NCBI GenBank assembly: GCA_013912105.1
Contig: JACERY010000006.1
Location: 1-45,000, forward strand
Length of the DNA stretch: 45,000 nt
Reading direction: 5' to 3'
Source: Acidimicrobiales bacterium
GTDB taxonomy: Bacteria; Actinomycetota; Acidimicrobiia; Acidimicrobiales; UBA8592
Part shown: positions 1 through 8,745 of the stretch, piece after piece
Numbering within the stretch: position 1 is the first letter of the stretch
Layout: each line of letters starts with the position of its first letter
The notes under the pieces: generated by a model
Seen by the model: only the letters and a program-made list of their open reading frames with translations
Databases searched by the model: none
Told to the model about the DNA's origin: nothing
Translations under genes and position numbers: made by a program

Positions 1-1301
1 GCATTATATCCTACTTAGCTACCGATCATCCTCACCTTTTTGAGGCCGGTGGGGAAAACTATCACACCGACTTTAGTGGCTGGCAATACGTGCGTGGACA
101 CGAGGGAGACTTATGGCGAACGTACAATGACCCGACATGGATGGGTTCACCTGCAATGCCTGCACGCCCTGGAGGGTGGTTCTGGTCTCGGTTCGGTATC
201 GATACTCCTGCAAGGGGATATGACAGGTCCCGAACATTTTTCAGAACTGAGGATGATTATCCTGGCCCGCAAACGATGAAAGACGCTGAACGTTTCCTGC
301 GCGAAGCTTCACCGCATCATGAGCGGTGGTTTCTATTCGTTGATGAATTTGACCCACATGAACCCTTCGATACTCCCCCACCATGGTCAGGCATGTATTT
401 TGATGAACCCTGGGATGATGAATGGATTATCTGGCCACCATATATTGATGGGGGCGTTACCGGTGGAGTCATTACGGAGAAAGAGGGGCGACACATCCGT
501 GCCAATTATGGTGCAAAACTCTCAATGATTGATCACTGGTTCGGACGCATCCTTGACACTTTTGATGACATGAACTTATGGGATAATACAGCACTCATCG
601 TTTGTACAGATCATGGCCATTATCTCGGTGACCAACGAGAAGGAAGAGATATTTGGGGAAAACCCGGAGTGCCACAATATGAACCGTTAGGACATACTCC
701 CCTTCTTATCTCTTGGCCCGGCGTTGATGGAGGGTCAACTATAAATGCATTAACCACCAATGTAGACTTGTTTGCGACATTGGCTGACATCTTCGATGCT
801 CAGGTCGGTCATCGAACTCATGGATCGTCTCTCAAACCATTACTTGCCGACACTTCCTCGTCAATAAGGGATTGGGCGATAGGTGGCGTTTGGGGTAATT
901 GGATACAGATAACGGACGGGAAGCACAAGTACGCACGCTCAGCTGTCGAAAGCAATTACCCTATCTCTATTTATTCCAACAGGTGGTCAACAATGCCGAT
1001 CCATTTTAACGGCATTGTGGGCATGCCGCCCCCCGACCAGCGAGCCTACCTTGACAAAATGCCCGGCACAGACATTCCAGTGCTTCGACAACCCTTTGAA
1101 CAAGGAGATCAAATGCCCATCTGGTCTTTTGGAGATCAATCAGTTGACAAACATTATCTGTTTGACATCACGATTGACCCTGACGAACAAGAAAATCGCG
1201 CGGGAGAAAAGTTGGAAGGCGAGATGCTTGAAATGCTACGCTCGGCATTGCTAGCCGTTCAGGCCCCTACCGACCAGTTGCAAAGAATTGGGCTTAACTA
1301 A
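1..1301 (+). CDS. Sulfatase family hydrolase, 5'-truncated by window edge
   Basis: This is the C-terminal part of a type I sulfatase (alkaline phosphatase superfamily), which hydrolyses sulfate esters. The reading frame is open from base 3 onward, well before the first possible GTG start at 90, so the gene begins outside the window. The segment with DHGHYLGDQREGRD followed by WGKPG and PLLISWPG matches the second metal-binding region of sulfatases. The C-terminal YLFDITIDPDEQEN is the usual 'D-x-x-x-DP-x-E-x-x-N' sulfatase tail. The N-terminal C/S-x-P-S-R site that is converted to formylglycine is not in the window, so activity and subtype cannot be judged. The gene ends tail-to-tail with the alcohol dehydrogenase, overlapping it by 8 bases. 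Confidence 0.88.
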   Translation, partial: IISYLATDHPHLFEAGGENYHTDFSGWQYVRGHEGDLWRTYNDPTWMGSPAMPARPGGWFWSRFGIDTPARGYDRSRTFFRTEDDYPGPQTMKDAERFLREASPHHERWFLFVDEFDPHEPFDTPPPWSGMYFDEPWDDEWIIWPPYIDGGVTGGVITEKEGRHIRANYGAKLSMIDHWFGRILDTFDDMNLWDNTALIVCTDHGHYLGDQREGRDIWGKPGVPQYEPLGHTPLLISWPGVDGGSTINALTTNVDLFATLADIFDAQVGHRTHGSSLKPLLADTSSSIRDWAIGGVWGNWIQITDGKHKYARSAVESNYPISIYSNRWSTMPIHFNGIVGMPPPDQRAYLDKMPGTDIPVLRQPFEQGDQMPIWSFGDQSVDKHYLFDITIDPDEQENRAGEKLEGEMLEMLRSALLAVQAPTDQLQRIGLN

Positions 1302-2343
1302 AAGATGGACCTAACCCATGTGGGTGTACGGCAATTCGGGTATGTCGTTCCGTATCTGTTGAATCTGCAATTGCTGCGACTGCTCCTTCAAGATCAACAT
1401 GCCCTGTCTGCCAAACGCTAACATCAATCTTTCCTTTCGATATGGCGGATAGGGCATTGGAGTAATCGCTCGCAATTGGTGAACCACCGAATTGGACGTT
1501 AAGTCCTTTGGTGTGAGCAGATGCAGTGAAAAATATGTCATCTTCTAAATTTTGTCCGGCGACGATAATTCTTGATGACCATGGGGCCGTAATAAGGATT
1601 TCTCCGAGAACACCAGTCGCACCAACGCACTCGACAATCACACATCTTGTTCCCAATGCAACACCTCGGGCCCAAACATCTATTGGGTTTTCCTCTTCAG
1701 GGTCAACGACTATATCAGCTCCCATTTGGATAGCCATTTGTCGTCGAAATGGTGACAGGTCTGCTGCGACGATTGGACCTATCCCTTTTTCTTTAAATGC
1801 TGCTATGACTGCGAGCCCTATAGCTCCGCAACCAATCACTATGGGGGCTTCCCCGTCCTGCACATTTGATATTCTTGCGTATTGAATTCCGACTGAAAGG
1901 GGCTCCATGAGTGCAGCGGTTTCGCTAGGCATTTCATCCGGCACAGGCAGAATCAAACTTTCGCTTAAAGCCATGTACTCTCCAAAACCACCCGGGTACT
2001 CATTTGAATATCCGAGTACAGCAAACCCGCTATCACTAAAGACTATAGGTTGCGAAACTACACGGTCACCTATTGACAGGCTGTTTGAGATGTTAGAGCC
2101 AATTTCAACGATTTCACCACAGAACTCGTGCCCGAGGACAATATCCTCGTGAGGGTCAAAATCGAAAGGGCCTCCGTGCTCTCTAGACCATGTAGCAAGT
2201 CGCTCTGCATGATGAACCATATGTAGGTCACTTGCACAGATACAGCAACAAAGAGATTTGACTATAACTTGCCCGCTTTGTGGGGTCGGGTCTGGGACAT
2301 GGTCAATGCGTAACTCCCCAGATCGCAAAACCATAGCCTTCAT
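1294..2343 (-). CDS. Zinc-type alcohol dehydrogenase (MDR superfamily)
   Basis: This 349-residue medium-chain dehydrogenase/reductase oxidises an alcohol or polyol with NAD(P). It shows the catalytic zinc region (CICASD near residue 35, then the GHEFCGEIVEIGSN segment near residue 70), the GDRV turn, and a Rossmann motif in GCGAIGLAV around residue 170. The second, structural zinc site with four closely spaced cysteines is not visible, as in threonine/sorbitol-type variants that lack it. A strong purine-rich Shine-Dalgarno (GGGGAGGG) lies just before the ATG. It is divergent from the short-chain dehydrogenase at 2465, with about 120 bases between them, so the two probably share a control region. 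The substrate is unknown. Confidence 0.85.
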   Translation of the reverse strand: MKAMVLRSGELRIDHVPDPTPQSGQVIVKSLCCCICASDLHMVHHAERLATWSREHGGPFDFDPHEDIVLGHEFCGEIVEIGSNISNSLSIGDRVVSQPIVFSDSGFAVLGYSNEYPGGFGEYMALSESLILPVPDEMPSETAALMEPLSVGIQYARISNVQDGEAPIVIGCGAIGLAVIAAFKEKGIGPIVAADLSPFRRQMAIQMGADIVVDPEEENPIDVWARGVALGTRCVIVECVGATGVLGEILITAPWSSRIIVAGQNLEDDIFFTASAHTKGLNVQFGGSPIASDYSNALSAISKGKIDVSVWQTGHVDLEGAVAAIADSTDTERHTRIAVHPHGLGPSFS

Positions 2344-2464
2344 AGCACCCTCCCCTTAGATCTAAACATGGATGAACTCATATCGCAACCAAACAATACG
2401 AATCCCAGTGTTATCCCAATTGCATAAATAGTAGCTGTGAAGGAGAATGGACTTGGAGATTAGA

Positions 2465-3247
2465 ATGATGGACGCAGAGCAAAAACCTCTTATTGGAAAA
2501 GTTGCTTTGGTGACTGGTGGAACTTCCGGCATAGGTAAAGTCACGGTAGAAGTGTTGTGCGAAAATGGTGCTGCCGTTGTTTTCATCGGTCGGCGAAATG
2601 AAATCGGCTCAGAATTCGCAGATTCGCTCATGGAGAAAGGGTATGAAGCTAAGTTCCTTCAAGCTGATTTACGTGAAGTTTCGGAAGTTGAAAGTGTGGT
2701 TGAAGAAACAGTAGCGACCTTTGGAGCTCTAGATATTGCTTTTAATAATGCTGGAGTTTTCGACAGCAGTTCACTCTTTCATGAATATGATCACACATCG
2801 TGGGATAGCCTAATCGCTTCCAATCTCTCTTCAATTTTCTATTGCATGCGCTCAGAGATAACGAAGATGTTAGAGAATGCCGGAGGGGTTATTATTAATA
2901 ATGCTTCTATTGTCGGCCATAGAGGAACTGAAAGAGCAACACCTGGTTATGTCGCGAGTAAGCATGGTGTAATTGGTTTAACTCGACAGGCTGCACTGCA
3001 ATACGCTAATGCTGGTATTCGCGTTAATTCTGTCTCACCTGGGCCAACTCAAACCGAAATTCAGCAATCGTTAGTTGATCAAGGCCCAGAAGCTGTAGCG
3101 AGCCATCTTTCGTCTCTAAACCCTAGGGGCGCTTTCGTTAGCCCTGAAGAAATAGCAAATGTCGTCCTCTATCTTGCGAGCGAAGCCCCTAAGATGCTTA
3201 CCGGTCAAGATATAGCTGTCGATGGTGGACAACTCTTTAAATTATGA
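2465..3247 (+). CDS. Short-chain dehydrogenase/reductase (SDR)
   Basis: This is a classical SDR oxidoreductase of about 260 residues. It shows the cofactor motif TGGTSGIG, the NNAG motif, and the catalytic Ser-Tyr-x-x-x-Lys set (NNASIVGH followed by GYVASK). The C-terminal TGQDIAVDGG is the usual family ending. The frame also has an ATG at 2447, but there AAGGAG sits only one base before it. The ATG at 2465 has GGAG six bases upstream and is preferred. It is the first gene of a compact run with the VOC protein (9-base gap) and the NTF2-like protein. Substrate specificity cannot be deduced. Confidence 0.87.
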   Translation: MMDAEQKPLIGKVALVTGGTSGIGKVTVEVLCENGAAVVFIGRRNEIGSEFADSLMEKGYEAKFLQADLREVSEVESVVEETVATFGALDIAFNNAGVFDSSSLFHEYDHTSWDSLIASNLSSIFYCMRSEITKMLENAGGVIINNASIVGHRGTERATPGYVASKHGVIGLTRQAALQYANAGIRVNSVSPGPTQTEIQQSLVDQGPEAVASHLSSLNPRGAFVSPEEIANVVLYLASEAPKMLTGQDIAVDGGQLFKL

Positions 3248-3256
3248 GGTGATTGG

Positions 3257-3772
3257 ATGAAAGTACCTTCTTGGTTAGGAGTAATTAGGCAAACAGCGTT
3301 TGTTGTAGATGATATTGAACGCGAAGCAAATCATTGGGTTAACTTCAATGGCATCGGGCCCTGGTTTCTTTACAATGTTGATATAGCGGACACAACGTAT
3401 CGTGGAGAAACTGTTCGCATGAAAGCACGAATGGGTTTGGCGCAAAGCGGCACTCAGCAGATTGAATTGATTGAGCCATCCTCTGAACCTTCTATTTACA
3501 CTGAGTTCCTCGACTCAAACCGTAGAGGAATCCACCATGTATGTTATTGGGCTGAAATTGCTGCAGCGAGAGAGCATTTCCAATCGTTAGGTTGCGAACA
3601 GGCACAATACGGGACAACGAGAAATGGAAATGAGTTCCTCTATATGACAGGGACGGAGAATATTCCTTTCGTCGAGATAGTCGACCCCAATCAATCTATG
3701 GCTACTTTTTTTGACCATGTCGAAACAAGCGCTCATAATTGGGATGGTTCAGACCCTGTGAGATTCTTGTGA
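3257..3772 (+). CDS. VOC (glyoxalase/bleomycin resistance) family protein
   Basis: This 171-residue vicinal-oxygen-chelate protein has two beta-alpha-beta-beta-beta halves. The first starts at IRQTAFVVDDIEREAN and ends at QQIELIEP. The second starts at GIHHVCYWAEIAAAREHF and ends at PFVEIVDP. The H and E positions (GIHHV, VEIVD, QIELIE) fit the usual metal-ligand places. Similar proteins include methylmalonyl-CoA epimerases, ring-cleavage dioxygenases and isomerases, so the reaction is open. It lies 9 bases after the SDR gene, and its stop overlaps the next start by four bases (GTGA), which points to one co-translated catabolic unit. Confidence 0.78.
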   Translation: MKVPSWLGVIRQTAFVVDDIEREANHWVNFNGIGPWFLYNVDIADTTYRGETVRMKARMGLAQSGTQQIELIEPSSEPSIYTEFLDSNRRGIHHVCYWAEIAAAREHFQSLGCEQAQYGTTRNGNEFLYMTGTENIPFVEIVDPNQSMATFFDHVETSAHNWDGSDPVRFL

Positions 3773-4221
3773 TTACGAGCAATGAAGAACTCCTGATTGT
3801 CCACCAAATTACTTTTATAATTCATGAACAAGCTCGGTTAGCTGATGAAAATCGACCTGTTGAACAAGCGGCATGTTTTACTGAAGATGCCATAGCGAAT
3901 TATTACGGGGAAGAGATCCATGGACGAGAGAAGATATACAACCTTTTGCTTCCTGCTCTCACAAAGTGGATAGCGAGTTGCCATAGCATCAGCAACGTCC
4001 AAGTAACAGTAAATGATACTGAGAGCGCTACTTCCTTATCGTACGTTCATGCTTGGCATCGAGTAGATCCAACTGGTGAAGACGATTACGAGGTACGTGG
4101 TCAGTATCATGATGAATGGATTCGATCTGAAGTTGGCTGGAGGATATCGAAACGTACGTTCCTAACTATGGCGGCTACTCCCCCTAGGCCAGATGCACCG
4201 GGCATCAATCGATTAGCTTAA
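3769..4221 (+). CDS. NTF2-like / SnoaL-type domain protein
   Basis: This 150-residue protein resembles the SnoaL-like NTF2 fold. An N-terminal helix containing ARLADENRPVEQAACFTEDA leads into an isomerase/dehydratase-like barrel, with HGREKIYNLL and a C-terminal WRISKRTFLT strand. Such proteins act as small hydratases, isomerases or accessory subunits of ring-hydroxylating enzymes. The start is set at GTG 3769, which overlaps the previous stop as GTGA; an ATG at 3739 in the same frame would overlap the VOC gene by 34 bases and is less likely. It ends 4 bases from the stop of the convergent Rieske gene. Exact function is unknown. Confidence 0.7.
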   Translation: MITSNEELLIVHQITFIIHEQARLADENRPVEQAACFTEDAIANYYGEEIHGREKIYNLLLPALTKWIASCHSISNVQVTVNDTESATSLSYVHAWHRVDPTGEDDYEVRGQYHDEWIRSEVGWRISKRTFLTMAATPPRPDAPGINRLA

Positions 4222-4225
4222 TGAT

Positions 4226-5539
4226 TTAACTGCCAGTCGCTATATGTTCGTTGATAACATCGTGAAACCTTTGCACTCGACTTTCTTGGCCGGATAGTGT
4301 CACACCGGAATAGCCGCGCGAAGCGAGACCAAGTTGCTGGCCGGTAACGATACTTAGGTCTTGGTCCGCTATACGCCTATTCATAAGGCGTTCTCCATAT
4401 GTGAAAAACTGTCGCTTTTCTCCTTCATGCAACCATTCTTTTCCGCCGAGACCTTCGAGATCTGCATCACTTTCGCTGCCTTTCGCCCCGTAAGTAAAAT
4501 TGTCATAAAAACATTTCGTTGGGTCAGTTGAGTGCGGACGCATTCTTTGCATTGACACATATTCACATCCTGCGTAACTAATAGTGATATTTGGAAAAAT
4601 ATTATAATGATATGCATCTGTTAGCTGGTCATCATGCAGATCTGCGATCTTGTACCCTCGTTCTATCGCTCTTTCGCGCTTAGCTTTTTGTAAAGCTAGC
4701 CTTGTTTCGTATTCACGCCCATGGAAGTCCTCTGGGCTTAGCCCCCAAGCTAAGAGCATTGCTGACAACTGTTCATCAATTACAAGATTCTTAGACTGCA
4801 AAGATTTTGCCGGAGCCCCCATTTTAATAGCCATACGGTTATGGCCTTCATCACACCAGTCAAATACGCATTGTTTGTAGTCGTGTTCAATCCAATACTC
4901 TCCTTGAGGGTGCACTGTTGGAAGGTGGTACGATTCGCATGAATTATCTTGAGGTACTTTCCAATTACAATCGACTGCGACCGTTGCGGCTGAAGTTCGG
5001 GCCCATTCATCACTATGATAGTTTTCCCAATCATCCCAAACCGGACCTAAATATTGTTGCAAAGTTACCGGATTCTCGTTCATAGTGATAAAGATGAAAC
5101 CAGCGTGCGTCTCATTTCGGACTTCGCCCAGCCGAAGGTTATCAGTACCTTTCTTTCCTTTTTGATTTGCGGAATTTAGAAGCATTTCGCTTTCACCGGA
5201 AAGATTCCAAACCAAAGCACACGATGGACATCGTATATCTTCAATATTTCCCTCTGGTTCCATAACCAGTCGGGAACCACGGTGTTGACATACATTATAA
5301 AAAGTTCGAACACTCCCATCGTTTTGTCTGAGAATAAGAAATGACTCCGGTCCAATCTCTTCAACTAGAAAATCCCCAGATTGCGGTATTTCCGATGTAC
5401 GTCCAACAAGTAGCCAGACCTTTGTCCAAATGTGCTCCCACTCTAATTGCATGAATTGAAGAGCCGTGTATCGTTCGCCAGTAATAGGTGTCCCAACTAA
5501 ATCTGGATTCTTCCAACGGTTGCTTTCAGCGTATCCCAT
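4226..5539 (-). CDS. Rieske-type oxygenase alpha subunit-like protein with altered cluster ligand
   Basis: This 437-residue protein is a clear paralogue of the Rieske oxygenase at 7292-8638, with the same length, N-terminal RYTxxxF, CQHRGSRL and C-terminal GQQLGL-SRG segments. The Rieske motif is abnormal. The first half is C-x-H (CQH) as expected, but 17 residues later the second half is CPSC where the family has CPxH, so the last histidine ligand is a cysteine (codon TGT, read directly). The mononuclear iron site is kept: the segment DNSCESYHLPTVHP carries the expected Glu, His and His. Its ATG overlaps the stop of the preceding gene as TAATG, so it is translated in the same operon. It may be a cluster variant or a regulatory or degenerate subunit; no frameshift is seen. 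Confidence 0.85.
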   Translation of the reverse strand: MGYAESNRWKNPDLVGTPITGERYTALQFMQLEWEHIWTKVWLLVGRTSEIPQSGDFLVEEIGPESFLILRQNDGSVRTFYNVCQHRGSRLVMEPEGNIEDIRCPSCALVWNLSGESEMLLNSANQKGKKGTDNLRLGEVRNETHAGFIFITMNENPVTLQQYLGPVWDDWENYHSDEWARTSAATVAVDCNWKVPQDNSCESYHLPTVHPQGEYWIEHDYKQCVFDWCDEGHNRMAIKMGAPAKSLQSKNLVIDEQLSAMLLAWGLSPEDFHGREYETRLALQKAKRERAIERGYKIADLHDDQLTDAYHYNIFPNITISYAGCEYVSMQRMRPHSTDPTKCFYDNFTYGAKGSESDADLEGLGGKEWLHEGEKRQFFTYGERLMNRRIADQDLSIVTGQQLGLASRGYSGVTLSGQESRVQRFHDVINEHIATGS

Positions 5540-7281
5540 TATGGTTTTCCGATAATCGTCACTTCACCCATCGTGCCATTTACTTCTATGACTGTGCCAT
5601 CTTCTATTCGTTCAGTAGCATCTTCAACAGAAACAACGCATGGTATCCCCAATTCACGACTTACAATAACTGCGTGACTAACTTGCCCACCTACATTAAC
5701 TACTACCCCATCAACAGCAAGAAAAAGAGGTGTCCAGGCTGGGTCCGTCAAAGGAGCGACCATAATATCTCCTGGGAGTAAATCAGGTGGATTCGTTGGA
5801 TCTCTGACTATTCGAGCTCTACCTTGGACAACTCCGGGGCTTCCTGCTGTCCCCGGGATCGTATCTCCCTCCAAAGCCGTTGCTGTTACTCCTTCACTAG
5901 CTTTTACCCATTCAGTCAAAGGTGGGATCACGCCATCTCGAATAAAAAACGGGGGCGTCAAATCCCACAAACGCTTCCAATCAGCGTACCGTTCTTCCAG
6001 AATTTCCGTGAAGCTTCTAGGGTCAGCTATAAACCCCTCTAGTTCCTCATCAAGGAGCATAAATATGTGTTCGAGGGCTCCGATATTCCCTTCTGTAGTG
6101 TGCCTTCTCCCAAGTTCACGTATCCCCATTCTGCTTTCATGGAGAACTCGTACAAGACTAGTTTTTGCTCTTTCTCGAAAAACCATTTGGTTTCCGCCAA
6201 CTAATGCCCCCTCAAAAACGCCTGATAGTTCTTCATCCCCTATTTCATTTAGTTTGGACCGCACACTTGCAATTAAATGTTCGCGTTCTTCACTTGACTT
6301 TTGCGCCCCTATCAAAGGATTTTTGTCATCATTTTGTCTTCGCACCTGGTCAATCGTTTTCAAAGGAATGTCTGGATCTGTTTCCCATGTTTGCGCACTT
6401 AATTCCCATTCGTTTGGTCCTCGAGAGCCATAATTAAAAATAAAATCTGCAAAGTCTTTGATAAATTGCAAACTTGGTGACGATGTTAGAGCGCCAACTC
6501 TTTCAAGAAGACCGTCTATTCCCTCATCAAAAGCTTCAGTTAAGTCTTTATTATTGCGAACAAGTCGTGATAAATCCCAAAGGGCAAAAGAGGGGGCTGC
6601 TGAATCTACATCTCCGAGCCCAGCCAGAACGCGCATTGGCATTGTAGGGTCATCTATTGCTTCAGCTACAACTGCGAACATACCTGGCGGGATCGCGCTA
6701 GATGTAGCTGCAACCATTTGGTTTGTTGTGAATTCTCGTATCAAAGGATGCAAGTAACGGATTCTCTCTACAATCTCGGTTTCAGATAACTGCTCTAACG
6801 CTGGTCTTTCTATTCTGATCTGCTCAGCTAGTTTTTTTTCAGCATCAAGTTCTGGCCATTCTGTGGTAGTGAGTACAAATTGCATGTGTGCGTCTATTTT
6901 TTCTTGAAGGTGTGGTTTCTCGTCCAAAGGGTGCGGTTCGTAGGGAGGAGTATCTGGTCGGTCACCGAAAAAAGCTAAGTCAAGTTGCTCAACAGTAATA
7001 GCTGGATTTCTGACTGCCTGCATTCTGACACATGACATGTTGATGTAGAAATAACCTCCAAAAAATGTGACCATTTCTGGTTTTCCGTCTCGGTAATCAT
7101 CTCTTTCATAGGCACCCATAACTATTGAAGCTTCTTGAAAGCCATGCCCTATGGCATTATCAAAACCATACGTTTGGCCGAAGGGGCTAGCGGGAGTTGG
7201 TAACACTTCCCCAGCGTTTGCCCGAGTACAATGCGGGTATCGTTCGCTTGGTGGGTGATCGGTAAACCACTTCTTTTCCAT
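5539..7281 (-). CDS. PEP-utilising-enzyme mobile (phosphohistidine) domain protein without ATP-grasp
   Basis: This protein of about 580 residues ends in a PEP-utiliser 'swivel' domain. GTAGSPGVVQGRARIVRDP is followed by GDIMVAPLTDPAWTP and then GGQVSHAVIVSRELGIP, whose His is the phosphorylated residue in this family. The N-terminal part (TRANAGEVLPTPASPFG) resembles the substrate-binding middle domain of rifampin phosphotransferase-like enzymes. The ATP-grasp nucleotide-binding domain those enzymes carry first is absent. The start is placed at ATG 7281, preceded by AAAGGA about five bases away, 10 bases after the Rieske stop; an in-frame ATG at 7323 would overlap the Rieske gene by 32 bases. 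It sits between two Rieske genes in one operon, so it probably acts on the same substrate or its product. The phosphate donor is unknown. Confidence 0.75.
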   Translation of the reverse strand: MEKKWFTDHPPSERYPHCTRANAGEVLPTPASPFGQTYGFDNAIGHGFQEASIVMGAYERDDYRDGKPEMVTFFGGYFYINMSCVRMQAVRNPAITVEQLDLAFFGDRPDTPPYEPHPLDEKPHLQEKIDAHMQFVLTTTEWPELDAEKKLAEQIRIERPALEQLSETEIVERIRYLHPLIREFTTNQMVAATSSAIPPGMFAVVAEAIDDPTMPMRVLAGLGDVDSAAPSFALWDLSRLVRNNKDLTEAFDEGIDGLLERVGALTSSPSLQFIKDFADFIFNYGSRGPNEWELSAQTWETDPDIPLKTIDQVRRQNDDKNPLIGAQKSSEEREHLIASVRSKLNEIGDEELSGVFEGALVGGNQMVFRERAKTSLVRVLHESRMGIRELGRRHTTEGNIGALEHIFMLLDEELEGFIADPRSFTEILEERYADWKRLWDLTPPFFIRDGVIPPLTEWVKASEGVTATALEGDTIPGTAGSPGVVQGRARIVRDPTNPPDLLPGDIMVAPLTDPAWTPLFLAVDGVVVNVGGQVSHAVIVSRELGIPCVVSVEDATERIEDGTVIEVNGTMGEVTIIGKP

Positions 7282-7291
7282 AGTTTCCTTT

Positions 7292-8638
7292 CTAGGGTCG
7301 CTGCCCGTGAATGTATTGATCAATGACCTGATGAAACCAACTGATTCTGTCTTCTTGGCCGGATGCTGTTGCTCTCGTAAATCCGCGTGACCGAAGACCT
7401 AACTGCTGGCCTGTAGTAATAGCGACGTCTTGATCTGGGATTATCCCCATTGGCCTATCACCATAGTTAAAAAATTGCTGTTCAGAGTTCTCACCATCAA
7501 CACGCACATTCGTTTGAGCTCGTAGCAGATCTTCACCTTCTGATGGCGTAAATGCGTAATACCAATGATCAAAAACACATTGTTCAGGGTCAGTTGGGTG
7601 AGGCGTCATGCGTTGAAGAAGAACGCCGTCAGCTCCAAAAGTTAATGAGCAGTTAGGAAATACGTTATACATATGTGCGTCAGTCAGTTGTTCATCGCGA
7701 AGGTTTTCGTAGTGGTCATGGCCTCGTTCTTGGCCAATGATTCGCATTTGTTCTTGCAAAGCTTTTCTTGCGCCTAGAGGTTGTTCTTCATAGTCACTAG
7801 GATTCAATTTCCAAAGTTTAAGCCTGTCCGCTAATCCTTCGGTAAGCGGTGGGTTGCTACCGTACTGGGTTGCTGACGGGGTCGCTCCCAACATAATCAT
7901 GCGACTGTGGCCTTCTTGACAGATATCAAAAGTTGAAGTTTCATAATTTTCTTCATGCGATTCGCGTAGCTGAGGGTGCACTGTAGGTAAATGGTATGAC
8001 TCGCAAAAGTTGTCCTGCAGAACTTTCCAATTGCAGGGGACATTTACAGTCATTGCAGTAAACCGGCGCCATTCGTCAGGTGTATAACGCTCCCAATCTT
8101 CGCATATCGGACCAAGATAGTCGCGTAACGGCATGCATTCAGGGTCCATATTTACCCAGATGAAGCCCGCGAAAACATCGCACTTAAGCTCAGTGAGTGT
8201 TACATGTTCACAAGGGTTCCTAGGGAAATCTTCGGGATCTTGAGCTGAAACAAGTTTTCCGTTCGGCGCATATTTCCACCCATGATAAGGGCATGCGAAT
8301 GTCTCTACTTCTCCATCTTTAGCGAATGTGAGCCGTGATCCTCGATGTTGACAAACGTTGTAGAAGGCTTTTATAGAATAGTCCTCTTGGCGAACCATAA
8401 TTATTGATTCGGGGCCTACATTCTCAACCTGAAAAGAATTGGGTTCTGAGATTTCTATTTCACGTCCCATCAATAGCCAAGATTTGACCCAGACCGTTTC
8501 CCATTCCTGTTCAGAAAACTCTTTTGATGTATAACGTTCTCCGTTCAACAAATGAGACTTTACAGAAGGATTATCCCACCTAGGGGCAGGTAAAGAGAGA
8601 TCATCCGATAAACGCTGCTTTGTAGCTTTCTTGAACAT
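7292..8638 (-). CDS. Rieske [2Fe-2S] ring-hydroxylating oxygenase, alpha subunit
   Basis: This 448-residue protein is a Rieske non-haem iron oxygenase large subunit, which inserts oxygen into an aromatic, steroid or amine-type substrate using electrons from a separate reductase. The Rieske motif is complete: CQH, 17 residues, then CPYH. The catalytic segment DNFCESYHLPTVHP holds the 2-His-1-carboxylate ligands. No beta subunit or ferredoxin reductase gene lies in the window, so electrons must come from elsewhere. It is the first gene of a minus-strand operon with the swivel-domain protein and a second Rieske-like protein. It diverges from the cupin gene across about 107 bases. Confidence 0.88.
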   Translation of the reverse strand: MFKKATKQRLSDDLSLPAPRWDNPSVKSHLLNGERYTSKEFSEQEWETVWVKSWLLMGREIEISEPNSFQVENVGPESIIMVRQEDYSIKAFYNVCQHRGSRLTFAKDGEVETFACPYHGWKYAPNGKLVSAQDPEDFPRNPCEHVTLTELKCDVFAGFIWVNMDPECMPLRDYLGPICEDWERYTPDEWRRFTAMTVNVPCNWKVLQDNFCESYHLPTVHPQLRESHEENYETSTFDICQEGHSRMIMLGATPSATQYGSNPPLTEGLADRLKLWKLNPSDYEEQPLGARKALQEQMRIIGQERGHDHYENLRDEQLTDAHMYNVFPNCSLTFGADGVLLQRMTPHPTDPEQCVFDHWYYAFTPSEGEDLLRAQTNVRVDGENSEQQFFNYGDRPMGIIPDQDVAITTGQQLGLRSRGFTRATASGQEDRISWFHQVIDQYIHGQRP

Positions 8639-8745
8639 GATTCCCCCTGACTAAAGTCTACATGCCTCTCTAATCATGTCGTAATCGCCTATAAACGAAA
8701 AATGAGTTAGTTTACTAGGAGCATTCGTTGTATTGAGGAGGATTC
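8639..8745. promoter_or_regulatory. Divergent intergenic region between Rieske operon and cupin gene
   Basis: These 107 bases separate two outward-facing starts and should hold both promoters. The only clear signal is a good Shine-Dalgarno (GAGGAGG) just before the cupin ATG. No confident -35/-10 pair or palindromic operator was recognised by eye. Confidence 0.35.

Noticed and set aside
90..1301. Sulfatase starting at GTG 90
   Set aside because: The frame is open and family-like (HPHLFEAGGENYHTD) back to base 3, so the real start is outside the window.
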